Assembly: GCA_038502055.1 (NCBI GenBank)
Contig: JAXRKN010000038.1
Span: 1,488,001-1,552,000 of the forward strand
Length of the DNA: 64,000 nt
Reading direction: 5' to 3'
DNA from: Tanytarsus gracilentus
Lineage: Eukaryota > Arthropoda > Insecta > Diptera > Chironomidae
Below, piece after piece: positions 1 to 11,755 of this stretch. The stretch's first letter is position 1. Each line of letters begins with the position of its first letter. The notes beneath the pieces are model-generated. The model saw nothing but the letters and a program-made list of their open reading frames with translations. It was not told the origin of the DNA and did not search any database. The position numbers and the translations under genes were made by a program.

Positions 1-19
1 TTATCAAATTCAATCTTAC

Positions 20-1752
20 TTTGCTGAACTATTGGTGCATACGATGTACTCGATTTCATCGTTGTAGGGATTTAAGAAAGCATACGCCTGTGTTCGAAGC
101 CATACCCATTCGCGATTTTTAGCTCGAAAACGGTACATGACGGAAAACATTTGTCCCTTTTGCTTGAGAACTTGATCAAAATTCTCCTTCATATGGTTCT
201 GATCTTCGGGATGGAAAAAGTCGTAGCAACTCTTGCCGAGTAAATCTGTCGGTACATAGCCGAGGACGTTCATGACACGCTGATCTACGAATGAGAATTT
301 TCCATCCATCGCGTGCCGTGAAATGAATTCCGATTGATTGTTTGAGCCATTCAAGTCGGCAGAGTTGGCAGTCGATGTCACTTGAAGACGACCAATAGCG
401 ACCAAGCAGCAGTGTGAAGCGTGCATATCGTCTTCGTTTTGGCGATCGAGTTGTACACCTGGAAAAATGTCTTTTTACAAAGAGGACTTATATTATCTCC
501 CTGAGAATGGCGAAGCTAAATTCGTTCCAATTCTACGCAAGACAGACGCACACGTGCAACAACTACAAATGTTACAAGATAAAAGTATTTGCTACTTACC
601 AGTCGGTGGCCAATTTTTAATGTATCCCGTGCAATGAACAACAGCATAATTTTGTCCATCTCTTGACGGTCCAAGAGAATTTCTCTGCTTGAGGCGATTG
701 AGATGACCGGCTGCCATATTTTCAGGATTAACATTTCCAATTTTCATGCGACAAATGAAGCCTCGTCGTGAGCCCATACATAAGCGCATCGACGATTGAT
801 GACCCTCTTTTTTAACAGTTCCCGTCTTCAAGTCCAAAATTCGACCAGTATTTTGAGGCTCTTGTGTGGACAATTGCTCGCGTACTTTTTCAATATCTTC
901 CTGGTGAACCAATTCAAAGAGTGACGAACCGTACCAGTCGTTTTGAGATTGATTTAAAACGGGTGCAACTGAATCCGAAACATAAATAATTCGTCCAGTG
1001 TCGCAAGAAACGACAAAGAGAAATCCATCGGCCGCCTCCAAAATTAAATGCTTCAATTCTTGATCGGTGAGAAAGGAGGGCTTATAGCTGCCATCAGTAT
1101 TTGTATTTCCCGTGCCCCTCAGCGCCTTCATATGAGCGACAGCCATCCTCAAGATGGTCAACTTGTCGGGTTTTCTCGCCAATGCACTGCATGTCGGAAC
1201 CATGTCCGAGAGTTCGGTGATGTAAGCGGTCATTTTATTGCGACGTCTTCGTTCAATTTCACAATGATTTTCCCTACTGCAATACGTGAAGAAGAAAAAA
1301 ATGCATTCAAAACGACATATTTTCAAGGTTTTAGTTTGTCAGCACAAAAATTTCAATGGCAATAAAAATTTTCTTCGTGATAATTGTGTGAGGGAGAGAG
1401 AGATAGCAAAAACTATAAATTAAATTAGTTTTTTTTTAAATTTATTTAATTGAATTATTTGAGCTATCTGACCCTCCCACCTATAGCTGGATGTTTAAAT
1501 TTATTTCGCAATAAACACCAAAGTGAATTAAATTTTTCCACCTCAAAACAGTGACAAAAAATTATTCAATAAAATATTTTAATTCTCAGAATTTTCCAAG
1601 AAATTTAAATTTTAAAATTCTTCTTTTGTTTTTCTCGTAATCCTCCATTAAAATTTTTTCTGGCTATGGAATTTCATTGAAATCCACATTAAACTCAATC
1701 TAAACTCTTCTCACCTAGCATATCTCTCTTTTTCCACAGTCGATTCGTCCAT
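20..1752 (-). CDS. tgo: tango/ARNT bHLH-PAS transcription factor, 3' end outside window
   Basis: Common class I bHLH-PAS partner (ARNT orthologue) that dimerises in the nucleus with partners such as Sim, Trh, Sima and Ss. Exons read here are 1752-1715, 1276-600 and 458-20; phases agree at both junctions and a donor (GTAAGA) lies at 19-14, so the C-terminal region is beyond the left edge. Exon 1 is only 38 nt and codes for MDESTVEKERYA, and a serine codon is split across the junction before RENHCEIERRRR, the basic region. The HLH follows, then PAS-A (around ILEAADGFLFVVS) and, in the third exon, PAS-B (FVDQRVMNVLGYVPTDLLGK, then YDFFHPEDQ). The order and wording match insect Tango very closely. 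It is divergent from the ARID4 gene, with 372 bp between the two start codons. Orthology is very secure; the tiny first exon rests on phase and similarity to the Tango N-terminus. Confidence 0.95.
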
Positions 1753-2124
1753 TTGCACTAAACTAACTTCCCTCGCGCGATGGCGTACAATAATAAATTA
1801 AAATTTTATCTTTTTCTTAGAAATCTTGAAAAAAAAAGTTACAGAACTTTAGAGCCGTACAATTTTTTGAGGAAGGGGCTTAAAGCTGTGCGTCAACAGA
1901 TGTTGAGAGAGAAACAAATTTTTAGCGGCTAGGCAGCGAGCGAAAACAAGCAAAGCAAAAAAAAAGGGGAAAAAGGTAAAAGAAAAATTCTTTAAATATA
2001 TTTTAGGGAATTGTTGGATGAAAGCGTATAAAAAGTTTCTCTCCGTCATTACCAGTGACAAAAGACTTTAATCGTGGCGTTTGTTAGCGATAACAGTAGC
2101 TTTGAGTTCTATTACTTGCAAAAA
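1753..2124. promoter_or_regulatory. Putative bidirectional promoter and 5' leader region between tango and ARID4
   Basis: This 372-bp gap separates two divergently transcribed start codons, tango at 1752 (minus) and ARID4 at 2125 (plus), so it must hold both 5' leaders and probably both promoters. I see no TATA box in a convincing position on either strand. Promoter function is inferred from gene orientation only. Confidence 0.5.
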
Positions 2125-5100
2125 ATGGTAAGTGAAATTATTTTAAAAATGGCGAAGTGAAAAAAAAATCAACGCAACTAATTTTCTTCCTTTATTCGCG
2201 GCTCATTTGCAGCAAGGAATACAGCAAAAGGACAAAGATGATCCAGTTGTACTGTCCGTAGGTACGCAAGTAAGTGCAAAGTACAAGGGAGCATTTTGTG
2301 AGGCAAAAATCCATACTGTCTCGAAGGATGTGAAAGTTCGAGTGACTTACAAGAAAGGCGGTCAACAGAACGTTTCGGATGATCAAATAGTTGGCGAAAT
2401 TCGTGTTGGAAACACAGTTGAGATTAAGAGCGTTGATCCGAAGGTCGAATGTGGCGAGGCGAGCATAACAAAGATCCAGGATTGCTCAAAGTACACGGTT
2501 GTGTTTGATGATGGTGATATTGCCACACTGAGACGCAGTGCGTTATGTCGTCAATCGGGCAAGCACTTTAACGCATGTGATACACTCGATCAGCTTCCAC
2601 TAACTCACCCCGAGCAGCGTGGCAGTAGCAAACGAACCAAGACACAAGACGAATATGAGTCGGATGATGATGAATATGCCATCGGAAAGGTCGTTTGTGT
2701 TGAGAATACAGATACAAAGAAAAAGAACGCCAAGGAGAGCTACTTTCCAGCGCTTGTTGTTGCGCCAAGGGCTCAGGAGAGTGCAAAAATTCACATCAAG
2801 ACCGAATATTTGGTGCGATCGTTTAAAGATGGCCGTTACTATACCGTGCCAAAAAAAGAGGTGAGCGAGTTTACGAAAGAAACGGAACAAAAGAGTGACT
2901 CTGTTGCCGTTGCAGCTGCACGCGAATTTCTCGAGAAAAATGTCCTACCAACGCACTGGGATCGCGAAGTTCTAATTGACTCCGCGAGTTTAAGTGATCA
3001 AGAGTTGTCTGATAGTTCCGACGATGAGCCTAACGAAGTTAAAGATCGTTTTTTCGCTCAATTGCTTGAGTTTATGGAGAAGAGAAATTCGCCATTGAAC
3101 AAGGGTCCGAGCATAACGAATCGAGACGTTGATCTCTATCGTCTTTATTATTCGGTCGAAAAACTTGGAGGATATGCAAATGTAACGAAAATTCGTAACT
3201 GGAAGGCAATAGCTAAACGACTTGGCTTTACACCTACCGATGCCATCGTGAAGCTTGTTAAGCACTCTTATAGAAAGTTCTTGTTGGCATTCGAGGAGGC
3301 AGTTACGAAGGGAATTGAAGAACTTCCGCCGAGAACGAATCGTGATAAGGCGAGAAGTAGTTCGACACGTTCAGTTTCTGTATCATCACCAAAAGTAGCT
3401 GAAAAAGTTTCGAAAAAATCAATTGAGAAACCAACAACGAGCAGTGCTGCCGATGATTCAGAAAACACGAGTGAATCGATAAAAATGATGACGACTCCAA
3501 TCGCACTGTTGCCAGTTCCATCTGCTCGAAAGCTCTCGACAGCCAGTTCAAAATCTAAAGTGATTGTGGTTGAAGAAAAACCTCCGAAGGAAGTGAAGGA
3601 AAAAGAGGAAAAAATTGTCATTAAAAAGGAAAAGTCATTGTCCAAAGATGAAGAGCCGCCATCAGCGTCACCGCCCATACTAACTTTACCATCGAGCATT
3701 AAAAAGGAAAAGGCAAAAAAGAAACCGCCAGAAGTTAAAAAAGCCATCAAAAAGGAAGAACCGGTTGAGAAAAAAGAAATTGCCATTTCAAAGAGTCAAG
3801 CACCCTCTGGTCCATCGATTGCCGACGACGTTCTAATCGATATTGACGATAGATTAAAAGTCTACTATCGCGGATCTTCTGATTATGAGGCAAAAGTTTT
3901 GGAAATTAGTTCTCAAGATGGAAAAGCAATCTATCGAGTGCATTATAAAGGCTGGAATGCCAGATACGATGAGTGGATTCATCGTGAAAGCATTGCCGAA
4001 AATTTAACAAAAGATGAAGCGAAAAAAAGAAGTTCCTCAAATTCGTCCGTTAAGACCCCATCATCGTCGTCAAATACAAGTACAAATTTACCATCGACCC
4101 CAAGCACTGCTCAAAAGGGACCTGGAAAGCGAGCACGCGCTCGTGCCGATACAACTACATCATCACGTTCAACAACACCCCTCTCAAATACTTCTTCTAG
4201 TAAGACAAAAGTCACACAAAAAAGGCCAGTTCGAAGTACGCCAACGAGCAAGAATCGTCCGTCAGTCAATGTTGAAGATAACTCAAGTGAATCTGATGAA
4301 CCAATTAAGAAACCCGAGAAAAAAGAAAAAGTCGAAGAAAAGCCAGCAATTAAATCTGAAAGTGTTATCAGCGAAACGAAAAGCTTGAAAGAAATTAAAA
4401 AGGAAGAAAAGCCATGTGTCGAAACAACTAAATCGGACGATGATAAATCCACAAAATCATCGACCAAATCAGGAAAATCTCAATTTGATATCAAAGGAAA
4501 GCTCAAAATTCAAAGAGACTCAAGTCGATCGTCACTCAACTCAACCGACAGTGATTCCTCTCATTCGGTACCGAGTGATGTTCCAAACAGCTCAAAAAGT
4601 GCATACACAAGCGAAAATGAGTCCAATGGGCCGGAGAAAAATGTCAAACAACCGGCGGACACGAAAAAATCCTCATTTAGATTTGACGAGGAAACTTCGG
4701 ACACTAAAAATCCAACACTATTGTCTTCTTTTTTCGAGAAAAACATCACACCCATCGAGAAGGAGAAACCGGTCGATGTTAAGCCGACAGAAAAATTTGT
4801 GGCAAAAAAACCAACGAATATTTTTCATGAGAAGAAGGCGGCAGCAGCTAAAACAGCATCTGATTCTAAAATGGGCCGCTTTGGTCAGTTGGAAAAGTCA
4901 AAGGATGTTGGAAAGGGAAATGCGAAATCGAAGGAAATTAAAGTTGAGAGTAAAAATACCGAGAGTGATATTTATGAGTTTAATGACACGGAAGAGACAA
5001 CGCCACCACCACAACCTGCTGCATCAACATCCGTTAAAAAGGAACCGCCCGTTGAACAACAAACTAAGAAACAGCTTTTAGCTCTGCAAAGGAAACAAGC

Positions 5101-7088
5101 GAAAGCTGTGCAGAAAGAGGAACCGCCACAGATGGAAGACATTGAGAGCATGATTAAGTCTTCAATGATCTCTTTTCCATCAAATAAAAAGCAAAAGAAA
5201 TCTCCTGTAAAAGAGGATAAGGTGCAACAACAACAGTCAATGATCGTGGCGAGAACTCCGATTGCTGAAAAAAGTGTTGAAAATCCAACTCCACCAGTTT
5301 TGGTAATAAAATTTACTCTCTTAAAATTCCATTAATTTAATTTAAATCATTTTCTTATCAGACACGACCGCCAGGACGTCCACCAACGCGGCCAGAATCG
5401 ACCTTCGACGTTCTTCGTAAATCGCCAAGCTTCAATTTACATCCCGGCGTTGATGACTTTTCATCACCAACTGTCCAGCCTGGAAAGAACTTAATAAGTC
5501 CGTCATCTTCAGCAGTCACACCAACAGCAGCTGGTCCTGTTAAGTTTGGAACATCATCAGATTTTTCAACTCACGAACTTCTAAAGCCCATCATGGTGCC
5601 GTCTAAAGAGGAGGAAAAACCAGAACTTGAAGTATTTAAAAAAATTCTCGATCCTACTTTTGATATTCCTTCGAAACCCGATAAACCAACATCTATCGCG
5701 GATAAACTTCTCAAGGCAATAAGTCAAGTGGAGTCAAGTGCATTTGAGATTAAAAAAGAAGAGCCCGTGAAAGTTGAAACAATAAAGCCAACACCTATTC
5801 CATCAACAAAACCGCAAGCTAATGCGAAGAGCTCAAAGAAAGACCAGAAAGATATTGAAGTTCCACTCGAAAGTGCCATCACATCATCATCACCATCACA
5901 GCCATCTACTCCTAGCCAACCTGTACAGGAAACGGTTATTATTAAAAAGCCTGCCGATGATTCTGACACAGATTCCGATAGGTTAGTGATTGAAGATGAT
6001 ATTACACCCGAAATGCCAGCCGATAAAAAGAAAATGGGTGTTCTCGAGTCGATCATGCTTCAAGACGATGTTCCTTATAAACACAGTACAAAAGAGAGCG
6101 AAAAGAAAGAAAGCGGAAGTGAACAGCAGAGCGAATCAATGTCACTGCTCTTGTGTGAGGAAACAATTCCAGGATCTCCAGCACCAGCGTCTGGTAAAGA
6201 TCCACTGAGTGAAATTGGACGAAGTCCAACCTCCTCATCTTCAGGAAATTTCGTACAACCGCCATCGATGGCTCAAAGTGGAACTAACTATACGACAAAA
6301 TATCAGCAATATCAATCGTCATCGCATGCAAGTAACATAAAGACAATACCAATGGATATTGAGTCGGAGGGTGGAATAGAGGCAGCTCATGGAGATATTT
6401 TGCGAGACAAATTGAAGGCAGCCCTTGATCGAGGCAGTGCAACGAGTAGTGGCAATAATACAAACAACAATTCCGACGATGAAGATCAGTCGGAGAGCGA
6501 AAAAAATGGTATGAAATAAATTTATTACTATTTTTCTAACTTATTAATTTAATTTAAATTTTTACAGTCAAGTCAGACATCACGCCACGAAAAAAGAGGA
6601 GATCAATTAAGAGTATCGAGCCAGAATCACATGTAATTAAGAGAAGACGTCAACAAAGGAGTGCAATAAATGTGCGAGGAAATCTTCAAGGAAACGGTAA
6701 AAAAAAATTAAGAAAAATATGCCAACAAAATCTAACAATTATTTTTTAGATTCTGACAGCAACGATAACTCGGATGTGAATGTTTTCACAAGTTCTAGGG
6801 CAATTGAGACAACCGATGGTTCCAATAAGATTAAATTTAACTTTCTCGTTGAGCTTGGTAAGAAAATATTTATATTTAAAGTGAATAAAATAATATAAAT
6901 AATTACTTTTAGATCCCAACATGCCGACAACTTCGCGCATTAAAATCCTTGAAAAGAACATTCAAGAGCTGCGGAAAACGTACATGCTGATAAAGAACGA
7001 GATGAATGCAAAGGAGAGGAGACGGAAGAAAATGAGAAAACGTGAGCGGGAAAATAAACAAAAGCAGGCGGCAGCAAAAGTCGCATAA
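2125..7088 (+). CDS. ARID4A/B-like chromatin protein (Tudor, ARID, chromo-barrel)
   Basis: Orthologue of vertebrate ARID4A/B (Rb-binding, Sin3-HDAC-associated chromatin readers); the Drosophila counterpart is probably hat-trick. Exons: 2125-2127, 2213-5302, 5362-6508, 6568-6696, 6750-6857, 6913-7088, about 1,550 residues, all phases consistent. The first coding exon is the ATG alone, followed at once by GTAAGT, and exon 2 resumes with QGIQQKDKDDPVVLSVG. Residues about 10-120 are the paired Tudor-like region (VSAKYKGAFCEAKI; VVFDDGDIATLRRSALC). The ARID DNA-binding domain is at about 277-375 (FFAQLLEFMEKRNSPLNKGP and KLGGYANVTKIRNWKAIAKR). A chromo-barrel is at about 540-610 (VHYKGWNARYDEWIHRESI). 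Long Ser/Lys/Glu-rich disordered stretches follow, then a basic coiled coil at the C-terminus (RIKILEKNIQELRKTYMLIK). Family assignment is strong. Confidence 0.93.
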
Positions 7089-7350
7089 AAAGTTTTGCAA
7101 TCAAGAAATAACTTTTAATAATCACACATATATATTTAATGAGAACGTGACAAAATTTAGTAAAAAAAAGTTGCAATGAAATTTTATCGCTTAAAACAAT
7201 AAGCACCGACGCAACAAATGTTTCCTTTTCGAAAAGAGAAGCTTTTGTATATATTTGTAGTGATTTTGATAGATTTTTATTAGATTCACACCAATGTAAC
7301 CCCTTCTTTTTCTACTCAACTTTAAATCATGTATTTAAGAGATTTTATGA

Positions 7351-7356
7351 AATAAA
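7351..7356 (+). terminator. Polyadenylation signal for the ARID4-like gene
   Basis: AATAAA lies 263 bp after the ARID4 stop codon and just before the convergent minus-strand signal. Assignment is by position. Confidence 0.5.
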
Positions 7357-7400
7357 TAACTTTGATTGAGAAACTCGTAATATATTTTAATGTGCTTAAA

Positions 7401-7406
7401 TTTATT
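7401..7406 (-). terminator. Polyadenylation signal for ISWI transcript (minus strand)
   Basis: The plus-strand TTTATT here reads AATAAA on the minus strand, about 610 bp past the ISWI stop. With the plus-strand AATAAA at 7351 it suggests tail-to-tail transcripts ending within about 50 bp of each other. Confidence 0.45.
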
Positions 7407-7543
7407 TTCTCAACATAGTATCATGTTCACGTGGCAGACAGCAAGATTGACTTCGCTATGAATTTTGAGACGTAAGAACGAACCAAACTCGTGGTTGCAG
7501 ACTGTTCTCTTGATTTTGTTTCATTTGTCAGTGAGATGAAAGC

Positions 7544-7667
7544 TCATTTTCGTTTGTGACGCTTGATTCTTGACAAGAACAGCTTGGAAGCAACTATTTC
7601 CTTCTTAAATTGCTGATTTGGATCCTTGATGTTCAACATCGCAGCTCCTTCTTCACAATCACAACTT
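7544..7667 (-). CDS. Possible short coding exon, unidentified
   Basis: A minus-strand frame ending at TGA (7546-7544) stays open for 48 codons and contains a 31-residue ATG ORF from 7639 with a basic tail (SRIKRHKRK). A possible acceptor (ATATAG) ends at 7668. The stretch is less AT-rich than its surroundings. It sits in what would otherwise be the ISWI 3' untranslated region, and no 5' partner exon was found. It could equally be a chance ORF. I do not recognise the sequence and assign no function. Confidence 0.2.
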
Positions 7668-8014
7668 CTATATTCATATTCAAATTGAAAAAATTAAACT
7701 CGACTTTTTTCGCTCTTAAAAGTAAATTTTTATTTTCAAAAAGAAACTTATTGATAATTATCCTGATTTGACAAAGTAAATTGTAAATTGTGAGGTTTTC
7801 GGATGCATTGTTAATCTCTTAAAAAAATTGTGTGTTTAAGAAAATCTTAATTGTACAAAAAAGGAGAAAAAATGATGAATTAATTACAGTTAAGTTTGCT
7901 GGCGCATTAAAGATTAAAATCCCTCCAGAAACAATTCTAGACAATCACACTAAACACTTATTGGGGGCAAAGATGATAAATTATGTTTGAGAATGTTTGA
8001 AAAACTGGAATAGT

Positions 8015-11000
8015 TTAGACCTTGCGTTTCTTCTTCGAAGATCCTGCGGTTGCACTAGCTGCAGCGTCATTTTTGCGCTTTTGTCCTCCCTTAGCTGCAC
8101 TGGAAACATTGTTGGTTCTAGTTTTCTTCTTGTCGAGCTTCTCTTTCTCCTCAATCTCTTGATTTTCTCTCTCGATGAGGGTAATTAGAGTGTTACATCG
8201 TCGCTGCAACTCTAAAGCGGTTCTTGATTTTAGGAACCAATCGAAACGGAATTGTGGTGATGAACGAATGGCAGCGCGCAACTCCTCATAAACATTTTCC
8301 TTGTCAAATCCTAGTTTATGAAGCATGCAAACCAAGAAACGATCTTCTTCCTCAATATAATTTTTGCCTACAAAAATAAAATTAGACAATTTAAATTTTC
8401 ATAAACTATTAACTGAATTTACCCTTATTATTTCCATAAGAGATGCGAAGTTGATGGAAGGGAGCACGATATCGAGCCATTTTACCATCTAGTGCCTTTT
8501 TGATCGATGCTCGTCGCTGAATTTTCGCCTCTCCGCGTTCAATTTGTGCCATGATACGCTCAATATCCTGCAGTTCATGGCATCGCTCCCAAAATACTGA
8601 ACTATACTCCATTACTTCCTCGGGAGTTTTACCCTCAACCTCTTTAGCAATATTTTCAATGTCATCTCTCCCGTATTTTTCGTTTGCCTTGATAAACTGA
8701 TTAAAATCACGCTTGCTCCATGTTGTGAAGCCCTGCGTTAAAAGTGATTCCTTTTCGGTTATTTCTTCATCATTCAATGGTTCAGCCTCATCGATTTTTC
8801 GTTGTTCTTCACGTTGCGCTTTGTTAGCTTCCGAGCCCAAGTCAGGATTTTTAGGTGCTTTCCAACCAATTGACTTACGATGCCAGTAAATTTCCTGATC
8901 GAGAAGCTCAAACAAGCGTGGTGGGAAAAATTGAAAATCTTGAACAATCGGTTGTTTAGCTGGTCGCGGTGCTTTCGGTGCTTTTGGTTCGGCTACGCGA
9001 AGAGCCTCCTTGAAATAGGCATCGACAGCATAATTTGCCTTTCGCTCACGCTTCGGCGGTTCAATCCAATTGCCAAGAGTTTGCAATTTCTGTTTTTCAC
9101 GATAATCCTCACCCTCAAACTGATAGAGCGATGTTGAATTTTCAGTGTCAAGGGTAAATTGTTGCAATGAATTGACATCGCCTAGCTCCTCTAGTTTCTT
9201 TGTATCTTGTGCCGTTCGTTCTGCCCCCTTCTCTAAAATAGCATCAATATCTTCATCGGTAATTTCAGAGTCTTTTGATTGAAAAACATGATTTGCTCCA
9301 AATCGAATGATGTTGAGCATTTCGTCCTTGTTAAGCTGCGCTGCTTTGCTGTCCATTAAACGACCCTGTTGAATGACGAGCTTATCGAGACGCAATTTTA
9401 CTTCAGCACGCTCAACAATCTTCTCGTCGACTGTATTTTCAGTGACAAATCTGAATACACGGACTTGCTTCTTTTGGCCAATACGATGAGCACGATCCAT
9501 AGCTTGTAAATCCATTTGAGGATTCCAGTCACTGTCATAGAGAACGACAACGTCGGCAGTTGCCAAATTAATACCCAATCCACCGGCACGAGTTGAGAGC
9601 ATAAAAACAAACTTTTGTGATCCATCCGAGTTGAAATCTGCAATCATATTCGAGCGATCTTCGTGCGGTGTTTGTCCATCCAATCGACAGTATTTGTATT
9701 GTCGCCAGCAGCAGTAATCTTCAAGAATGTCCAACATACGTGTCATTTGAGAGAAAATCAGCACGCGAGAGCCTTGTTCCTGCAAGCGAGGCAACAATTT
9801 ATCGAGAATAATCATTTTGCCACAATTATCGACGATATGTTGATCAGTTGTGTAAGGAGGCCCAGGCTCCGCTCCATCGAACAAGTATGGATGATTAGTA
9901 CACTTTCTCAACTGCATGAGAATATTTTGCAGACGCATTTTCTCCACTTTGCCGGCACCATTGACAATATCGATATCTTTCAAAAGAATCTTTGTGTACC
10001 ATTCGCGTTGCATTTTCGATAGGCCGACAAATACTTTTGTTTCCTTTTTCGGCAAGAGTCTCTTCTCAACTTCAGACTTTAAACGACGCAACAAGAATGG
10101 CTTCAAGACGGCATGTAATCGCTCAATCATTTGATTATTTCCCAAGCACTGATTTGTATTAAACCATGCATCGAAATCATCTGCATTGTTGAAGACATCG
10201 GGCAAGAGGAAATTAAGGAGAGCCCACAACTCATGGAGATTGTTTTGAAGCGGAGTACCGGTCAGCAAGAGACGATTCTGGGTCTTGAATTCTCTCAAAA
10301 TCTCCGATAATTTTGATTTCTCGTTCTTAATACGATGAGCTTCGTCGATTACAAGATATCGCCAGTTGAATTTCTTGAAAACTGCCTTTTCGCGGATACA
10401 CATCTCGTAGGAAGTGACACAAACATCCCAGTCGCCCGGCATCATGACCTCGCGAATGAACGTATTACGTGTTGCTTGATCACCAATGAGGCAAACTGCT
10501 CGCAACGATGGACACCAGCGATTAAATTCATTGACCCAATTTTGGAGAGTTGATTTGGGTACGATTACAATGTGAGGACCGGCTGAACTCTTAAAATGCT
10601 TCAAATATCCGAGCAATGAGATTGTTTGAAGAGTTTTTCCGAGACCCATCTATATAAACAAATATATGATTAAATTTTTCGTAAAATTATGAAACAAAAC
10701 TCACCTCATCGGCTAAAATACCATTGATTCCGTTCTCATAAAGAGAAATCATCCAGTTAAGACCACGGACCTGATAGTCTCTCATTTCACCTTCTTCGAG
10801 AAATTAAAATAAATATTTTTAAATTACACAAAGAAAATTAAATTCACCTTTAATGAAAGGAGGAGATGCCTCAAAGCGAAATATTGCCTTGGCTTTGTTG
10901 GTTTCGGCAAGCAGCTCTTCATCTTCCTCTTGCTCGGTCTTTCGATGGCGGTGACTAAAATAAATTTCATTAATTAAAAATTTATCAAGTTTATCCAAAT

Positions 11001-11393
11001 TTATCGTACTCTGATGAGTCTAATCCGGCAGCTGCCTCCTTTTTCTTTTCTTCATCGTCCTTTTCCTTTTCTCGCTTCCTTCCCACTTTCTTTTTTTCAG
11101 GAGTGATTTTGTTAGTTCCAGGCATAAAGTGAGAAAAAATCTCAGTCTGCTTCAGCAAGAAATCAAATCGTTTGCTTCGATTTGTGTCCATTCCTTCAGT
11201 CTCTTTAATGGAACTTGGAGCCGAAGATTCATTCTAAAGTGTAAAATGTGATGAAATAAAAAAATTTTGCAGGTTGAATAAAAAAATTTCTTGTAAATTT
11301 CTAGACGCTTTAAATTTTTGAGATTTTTCTTACCGAATTCTCGTTCGTGTCGTTCGCATCCAATTGATCGATGGACTCTTCGCCTTCAGACAT
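8015..11393 (-). CDS. Iswi: ISWI (imitation switch) nucleosome-remodelling ATPase
   Basis: Catalytic subunit of NURF/ACF/CHRAC-type remodellers: it slides nucleosomes using ATP in the nucleus. Exons: 11393-11334, 11233-11010, 10954-10848, 10793-10705, 10649-8423, 8367-8015, giving 1,019 residues (the Drosophila protein is about 1,027). Snf2 motif I (ADEMGLGKTLQT) spans the exon 4/5 junction at about residue 160, motif II is DEAH near 263, and the C-terminal helicase lobe has LSTRAGGLGINLATADVV and RAHRIGQ. HAND-SANT-SLIDE follow (TTWSKRDFNQFIKANEKYGR; EEEDRFLVCMLHKLGF), and the protein ends in a basic tail, KKKRKV. The acidic N-terminus MSEGEESIDQLDAND is typical. One donor (GTACGA, after 11010) is weak but the phase and homology fit. 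It converges with ARID4. Identity is essentially certain. Confidence 0.98.
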
Positions 11394-11755
11394 TGTTTTA
11401 GCAATTTTTCAGTGTAGTTTGTGTACGATAAACAACTTAATTCAAATAATTTTAAATTTGGAGAGAAGTCTTCTTCTTGATTGTAAGACAATTGATGAAT
11501 TCGATTATCCGACTGGCGGGAAAAATCAAATAACGTAACGGACTTAAAACTTTAACGTAGACGTAAACGCAATCGCAGTGAAATTTTAAAATTTAACGGG
11601 TTTTTACACAATTTTTATTTGTGGTTTTGAATTGATTAGTGCTGACTTCTTGCATTATCTATCTATATCTTTACGTTAATGTCAATTTCGTTTGAAAGAA
11701 ACTTTTTATTAAATCGCCATAAGAAAATTATGAACTATGATATCGCATACTGTCA
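11394..11755. other. ISWI upstream region, no gene seen
   Basis: This AT-rich 362-bp stretch lies between the ISWI start codon and the outer edge of the inverted duplication. It should hold the ISWI 5' leader and promoter; no TATA box or clear initiator stands out. Confidence 0.5.

Noticed and set aside
4111..4467. Long antisense ORFs within the ARID4 gene (also 3268-3786)
   Set aside because: They are mirror frames of Ser/Lys/Glu-rich coding sequence and have no independent support.
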